NCBI GenBank assembly: GCA_964633205.1
Contig: CAZWFN010000182.1
Coordinates: forward strand, 1 to 10,857
Length of the DNA stretch: 10,857 nt
Direction of reading: 5' to 3'
Source: CAYVQE01 sp964633205
Lineage (GTDB): Bacteria; Myxococcota; B64-G9
Shown: piece after piece, positions 7,378-10,857 of the stretch
Layout: each line of letters opens with the position of its first letter
Position numbering within the stretch: the stretch's first letter is position 1
Position numbers and translations under genes: made by a program
The notes under the pieces: generated by a model
What the model was told of the DNA's origin: nothing
The model's input: only the letters and a program-made list of their open reading frames with translations
Databases searched by the model: none

Positions 7378-8310
7378 TCAATCGCTGCGCCGCGGCCGGA
7401 ACAGGCTGGTCTGTTCGAGCACGAAACCCAGCAGCCCGTGGGCCACCTGGAATCCGAGCAGGATCACCGCCAACAGCGCGGCCTGGTGAGGGGCTACGCC
7501 GAACAGGCCGAGCGCCGCCACCAGGGTCAGGTCGCGGAAGCCCAGGCCCGCCACACTGACGGGCACCATCAGGACGATCGACAGGACCGAACGGGCCCAC
7601 AACATCTCGTGGAATCCGATCTGTTGTCCGGCATCGTAGAGCAACAGCCACTGGCAGAAGGCGAGGGCCATGTTGGCCAGCAAGGCGACGGCGGCGACCA
7701 GGACCCAGCGTTGCGGTGACAGGCCGCGGACGGCGTTGAAGACCCGGTCTGCTCTTTGACCGAGACTCCCCGGTTTGTCTTTGAAATGGCGCGCGAGGCG
7801 ATGGGCGAGGGCGATTCCGAGGATCATCGCCGCCAGCAAGGCCGCCGACAGGTAGATGGCTGTGTCGATGAAACCGTCGTCTGCGCGCCGTCGCAAAAGC
7901 AGTCCCAGCGCTGCTATCAAGAGCAACGAGATGCCGACGTTGATGAGCTTGTTGATGAACAGCAAGGCCAGGCTGTGCCGTTTCGACAAGCCCACGTCGA
8001 CATACTGGTAGAACCGAGCTCCCGCCGCGACGATGAACGGGGTCGCCAGTCCGATCAAGCGGTTGACGTGGTTGATGGCCACGAAGCGGCCGAGGGGAAT
8101 CCGCTTCTCGCTGCTGGCCAGCCGCCAGACGGCGATGGCGGGCAGGAACATGGCTCCGAGCCAGCTGAATGAGTAGGCCAGCACGGCCAGCCCGCCCAGG
8201 CGGGCCAGCCCGGCCAGCAGCTGATCGATATCGACGCGTGAGTAGACGATGAGCAGCAGCACCACGGACAGGACGAACCGGGCCAGCCAGGTGATGGTCT
8301 TGCGGTTCAT
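7378..8310 (-). CDS. Flippase-like integral membrane protein (lysylphosphatidylglycerol synthase TM-region family)
   Basis: The product has 310 residues and is mostly hydrophobic, with about 8-9 membrane segments (roughly 7-24, 39-62, 84-98 weak, 113-139, 150-172, 201-225, 238-257, 261-280, 286-308). The region TPFIVAAGARFYQY (90-103) and the late SVAGLGFRDL (252-261) fit the two conserved blocks of the family, usually an N...P..aGE..R block and a PGGLGxRE-like block. Family members without the soluble MprF domain often sit in polysaccharide or lipid-linked glycan loci and are thought to move or hold lipid-linked intermediates; the exact substrate is unknown. Its ATG overlaps the stop of the upstream asparagine-synthetase-like gene as ATGA, and no good Shine-Dalgarno sequence precedes it, so translation is probably coupled. 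It is the last gene of the operon. Confidence 0.85.
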   Translation of the reverse strand: MNRKTITWLARFVLSVVLLLIVYSRVDIDQLLAGLARLGGLAVLAYSFSWLGAMFLPAIAVWRLASSEKRIPLGRFVAINHVNRLIGLATPFIVAAGARFYQYVDVGLSKRHSLALLFINKLINVGISLLLIAALGLLLRRRADDGFIDTAIYLSAALLAAMILGIALAHRLARHFKDKPGSLGQRADRVFNAVRGLSPQRWVLVAAVALLANMALAFCQWLLLYDAGQQIGFHEMLWARSVLSIVLMVPVSVAGLGFRDLTLVAALGLFGVAPHQAALLAVILLGFQVAHGLLGFVLEQTSLFRPRRSD

Positions 8311-10166
8311 GATTTCGCGAAAAACGTCCCGTAGCTGGCGAGCAGGTTCAGTGCGTGCTTGGTCAGGTCATCGTCGGAGACGAGCTTGCGGTAGATGCGC
8401 TCGGGCAGCGGAGCCCGAATCAGGGACGCCACCAGGGGGTCGTCCCGATCGAGACCGACATTCTCCAGCAGCTCCGCCATCGTCGGGGAGAAATGCTCCT
8501 CCGTCCACCAGTCGCTGGGCCCCGTCACTGCGGAGATCTTTTTCTGGTAGATGACCGATGCGGGCAGTAGCCTTTTCGAATCGGCCATCTCGATCAACAC
8601 GTGTTTGCCCACTGCCCCGAACGGGGAGTCGACGCCTCCGGGACGGAGCATGCTCTCGGGGAGCTGCTCGACCAGCGACTTGACCGCTGGGTGGAGGAAG
8701 GGGCTGTATACCGGCAGTCCGCTGACGCGCATGGATGCGGTGATCTTGATCCGGTTGGGCCCATACAGGCTCTTTATCAAGTAGGCCGCCCTCAACGGTG
8801 AGACGGCGGCATCCAGCTCGCGCAGCGTGGCTTCTTCTCCCGACCGGATGCGGTCGGCGACGGTATCCGCGTCGAGGCGGAACAAGCGCGCGATGGTCGC
8901 GGCGTCCATCACCTTGAAGTAGAACAGCAGCCGGCGGATCGTCGGGTCGCCGAAGTTGCGCACCAGGCGCATGAACAGGCGCCAGGGATGGCCGAGATTC
9001 CGTTCGAAGATGCCCAGGTTGAGCTGACCGGTCAGGAGGCGGCGCAGGGGGGCCGGAATGACGAGGCGCTTGCTGTAGATGCGCGCATTTCTGAACACCG
9101 GCGGGTAACCGTAGAACAGCCCATCGCAGCCGTCACCGGTGAAGATGGCCTGCCGGCCGTCGCGGGCGGCCCGTTCGGCCAGGGCCGTGGTCTGGATGAT
9201 GTAAGCGGCCCAGTTGGTCGGCCGGTCGGCCAGTTGGTGGTAGTTCCGCAGACCGGCTTCGAGCAACCGGGGTGTGATGTCCACCCACTCGTGCTCGATG
9301 CCGGTGCCGTCGACGAGATCGGGGATGCGGGTTTGGTTGTAGCGATCATCGGGATAGCGGAAGGTGTAGCCGGTGACCGAGAGACCCAGCCGCTTCAACA
9401 GGGCGGCCACCAGTGCGGAGTCGAAACCACCAACCAGGACGCCGACGTCGTCCAATCCGGCTGCATATTCCTTCAACGCACCCGTGATCTCTTTGTACAA
9501 GGCGGCGATGACCGCGCTTTCGTCGCCCAGTCCGGTCACCGGTTTCCGGTCGCTGCCGACCGCAGCGACAGCCCGCTGATCTTCGCGAACGACGCCTTCC
9601 CGATCGATCCGGGTCAATCGACCGGGCCGGATGGCGGTTACCGATTCGTAGACCGTCCGGTTGTCGGGATAGTAACCGTAGGTGAGAAAGAAGGCCCGGT
9701 CCCGCTCGTTCTGGTCCAGTTCGGCTCCGAACACGGTCCAGAGCATCCCGAGCGAGTCCGAGGCGGCGATGACGCCCCGGTCCCGATGGACGAACAAACT
9801 CTTGAAGTTGGCCGGATCGGAGATCAGCTCCACCGCGCCCGTATCGGCCGCGATCCGGACGGCCGCATACATCCCCGGCCGGCCGTCCCAGATGGCCTCG
9901 ATGCGCTCGGCGACGCGGACCGGCCCGCGGTGGACGTACCCGCAGTGGACGTGGAAGCCAGCCGACGTATCGCACGCCTCCACGATGCGGCTGCCCGCAT
10001 CGGAGATGAACAGTCGCGTCCGGTCACCGAAGCGGCGGGTCGAGTCCAAAGCGCCGCTGAAGCCGGCGCGGGCGAGCCGCCGCTCCACGGCCGTGGTGGA
10101 TAGCCGCGCCTCGGTGCTGCCGACGATGACCAGGATTCCGCAGCGCCGTTTGGCCTCAGGCTCCAT
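8307..10166 (-). CDS. Divergent asparagine-synthetase-like enzyme (AsnB superfamily) of a surface polysaccharide operon
   Basis: The product has 619 residues, close to the size of AsnB-type enzymes. The start at 10166 is firm: GAGGAAG lies nine bases upstream and two in-frame TGA codons (10175-10170) block any longer form. Residues 1-about 200 correspond to a glutaminase-type domain: the late part DPANFKSLFV (117-126) resembles DRxGxKPLYY. However, the nucleophile Cys expected at position 2 is found at Cys9 (RRCGI), and the usual NGEIYN motif is not recognisable. Residues about 215-600 form the synthetase domain: PP-loop VGGFDS (245-250) where the family has SGGxDS, TGDGCDGLFYGY (343-354) where it has GxGxDE, SGLPVYSPFLHP (482-493), and a C-terminal LPASVIYQKK with Lys542/543. 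Relatives amidate sugars or form amide bonds in glycan, lasso-peptide and beta-lactam pathways. Asparagine synthesis is unlikely in this context. It overlaps the pyruvyl transferase gene by 11 bases. Confidence 0.85.
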   Translation of the reverse strand: MEPEAKRRCGILVIVGSTEARLSTTAVERRLARAGFSGALDSTRRFGDRTRLFISDAGSRIVEACDTSAGFHVHCGYVHRGPVRVAERIEAIWDGRPGMYAAVRIAADTGAVELISDPANFKSLFVHRDRGVIAASDSLGMLWTVFGAELDQNERDRAFFLTYGYYPDNRTVYESVTAIRPGRLTRIDREGVVREDQRAVAAVGSDRKPVTGLGDESAVIAALYKEITGALKEYAAGLDDVGVLVGGFDSALVAALLKRLGLSVTGYTFRYPDDRYNQTRIPDLVDGTGIEHEWVDITPRLLEAGLRNYHQLADRPTNWAAYIIQTTALAERAARDGRQAIFTGDGCDGLFYGYPPVFRNARIYSKRLVIPAPLRRLLTGQLNLGIFERNLGHPWRLFMRLVRNFGDPTIRRLLFYFKVMDAATIARLFRLDADTVADRIRSGEEATLRELDAAVSPLRAAYLIKSLYGPNRIKITASMRVSGLPVYSPFLHPAVKSLVEQLPESMLRPGGVDSPFGAVGKHVLIEMADSKRLLPASVIYQKKISAVTGPSDWWTEEHFSPTMAELLENVGLDRDDPLVASLIRAPLPERIYRKLVSDDDLTKHALNLLASYGTFFAKS

Positions 10167-10857
10167 GCGTCATCACTTCCTCGAAAAACGAGAAGTTGTC
10201 CTCTGCTCTGCGCTTCATCGCGCTCACGCGTCCGGGTTCGGCGCGATGGCTCAGAGCGAAGGCGTAGGCCTCAAGCAATGCGTCGGCGCTCAGTTCGGTG
10301 GCATCGACGATCAGTTGACGGGCCACCCCGTCACCGAAGACGTCTTTGAATATACTGCCGGCCTTGCGGCTGTAGGCGACGCCGACGGTCGGCACGCGTT
10401 GCGCGATCGATGCGATGGTGGGATGTGTTCGCGTGCCCACGAGACACTCGCACAACCCGAACAGCCCCTTGTATTCGGCCGCCCTGAACTGGCCGGACGC
10501 GATCGTGCAGGTCCTTTTGTCGGCCACCCGCCGCCAGACCTCGTGGCAGGCGAACCAGTCGTCGTTGTTGGGATTCCTCTCCTGGACGTGGGGGATCAGC
10601 AAAACCTGTTTGCCGCGCCGGTGCAGTTCATCGACGAAGGCGGCGAAAATCCCGTAGTAGTCCTTTTGGCGAAGCGAGGCGTAGCGGATGATCCCCTGGG
10701 AGACCGAGATGCCGACAACCGGTCTGTCGACCGCGTGCAGGATATTGTCGAACAGGGTTCGGCACCTATCGCCGTCGGCCGGCTCGAGCAAGAAGGCCAG
10801 GTCGGCGCTCAGCCGGATCGGGATATCGAGCTTCAGCGAGCGGATGTAATCGTAGGA
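10156..10857 (-). CDS. Polysaccharide pyruvyl transferase family protein, 5'-truncated by window edge
   Basis: The frame is open to the right edge, leaving 233 C-terminal residues; the true start lies outside. The visible part begins SYDYIRSLKL followed by IRLSADLAFLLEP, which matches the family's S...L..lG.......DpAF.L segment. Later come GISVSQG, QVLLIPHVQE and the signature LVGTRTHPTIASIAQRVP, followed by VAYSRKAGSIFKD. This last block is the conserved vGtRlHa-I-A---GvPv-aiaY--K region of polysaccharide pyruvyl transferases. Such enzymes add ketal pyruvate from phosphoenolpyruvate to a sugar of an exopolysaccharide, lipopolysaccharide or cell-wall polymer, in the cytoplasm. The superfamily also has members of unknown chemistry, so the transfer itself is inferred. 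It is the first visible gene of the minus-strand operon and is coupled to the next gene by overlap. Confidence 0.85.
   Translation of the reverse strand, partial: SYDYIRSLKLDIPIRLSADLAFLLEPADGDRCRTLFDNILHAVDRPVVGISVSQGIIRYASLRQKDYYGIFAAFVDELHRRGKQVLLIPHVQERNPNNDDWFACHEVWRRVADKRTCTIASGQFRAAEYKGLFGLCECLVGTRTHPTIASIAQRVPTVGVAYSRKAGSIFKDVFGDGVARQLIVDATELSADALLEAYAFALSHRAEPGRVSAMKRRAEDNFSFFEEVMTHGA
10176..10182 (-). promoter_or_regulatory. Ribosome binding site of the asparagine-synthetase-like gene, inside the upstream gene
   Basis: GAGGAAG on the minus strand lies nine bases before ATG 10166, within the last codons of the pyruvyl transferase gene. It allows efficient restart after that gene's stop at 10156-10158 and confirms the start that leaves Cys at residue 9. 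Confidence 0.65.

Noticed and set aside
8988..10103. A 371-codon plus-strand frame opposite the asparagine-synthetase-like gene
   Set aside because: It is antisense to a well-supported gene, has no recognised domain, and is explained by high GC.
8307..10166. Calling this gene asnB, a housekeeping asparagine synthetase
   Set aside because: Cys is not at position 2, the PP-loop and GxGxDE motifs are altered, and the gene is coupled to a pyruvyl transferase and a flippase-like gene, so a role in glycan metabolism fits better.
10156..10791. A complete pyruvyl transferase gene starting at TTG 10791
   Set aside because: The frame stays open to the window edge, and the residues before the TTG (SYDYIRSLKL and IRLSADLAF) match the family, so the gene is truncated by the window rather than starting there.

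Overview
The window is strongly GC-rich DNA with no tRNA, rRNA, CRISPR array or insertion sequence that I can see. It holds two halves. The left half (1-7365) carries two very large, divergently transcribed, cysteine-rich surface lipoprotein genes. The right half (7378-10857) is the end of a minus-strand operon for a cell-surface polysaccharide or glycolipid. Lipobox signal peptides, laminin-like EGF modules, PPC domains, and FGE-like plus PKD domains on Cys-rich stalks all resemble proteins common in Myxococcota, Bradymonadales and other former Deltaproteobacteria. I infer such a Gram-negative host, but nothing here fixes the taxon.

Region 1 (1-4296, minus, runs off the left edge): a lipoprotein of at least 1432 residues. 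In order it has a lipobox (Cys21), 14 eight-cysteine laminin-type EGF-like modules, a PPC domain, an EGF-like linker, a second PPC domain, two more EGF-like segments, and a C11 (clostripain-type) cysteine peptidase domain with its catalytic His and Cys visible. The peptidase domain is cut by the window edge.

Region 2 (4297-4563): the divergent intergenic region. It holds a good sigma70-like promoter for the protease gene and strong ribosome binding sites for both genes.

Region 3 (4564-7365, plus): a 933-residue probable lipoprotein with about 525 residues of Cys-rich repeats, including two adjacent, identical 135-bp units. These are followed by an FGE/sulfatase-modifying-factor-like domain without the catalytic cysteine pair, a PKD domain and a short Cys-rich tail.

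Region 4 (7378-10857, minus): three overlapping genes in the order polysaccharide pyruvyl transferase-like (5'-truncated), asparagine-synthetase-like enzyme, and an 8-9 TM flippase-like membrane protein (lysylphosphatidylglycerol synthase TM family). Overlaps of 11 and 4 bases indicate translational coupling. The likely shared job is modification and membrane handling of a surface glycan or lipid-linked glycan. The asparagine-synthetase-like enzyme departs from its family at several key positions (Cys at residue 9 instead of 2, VGGFDS for SGGxDS, DG for DE) and is the most interesting enzyme of this half.
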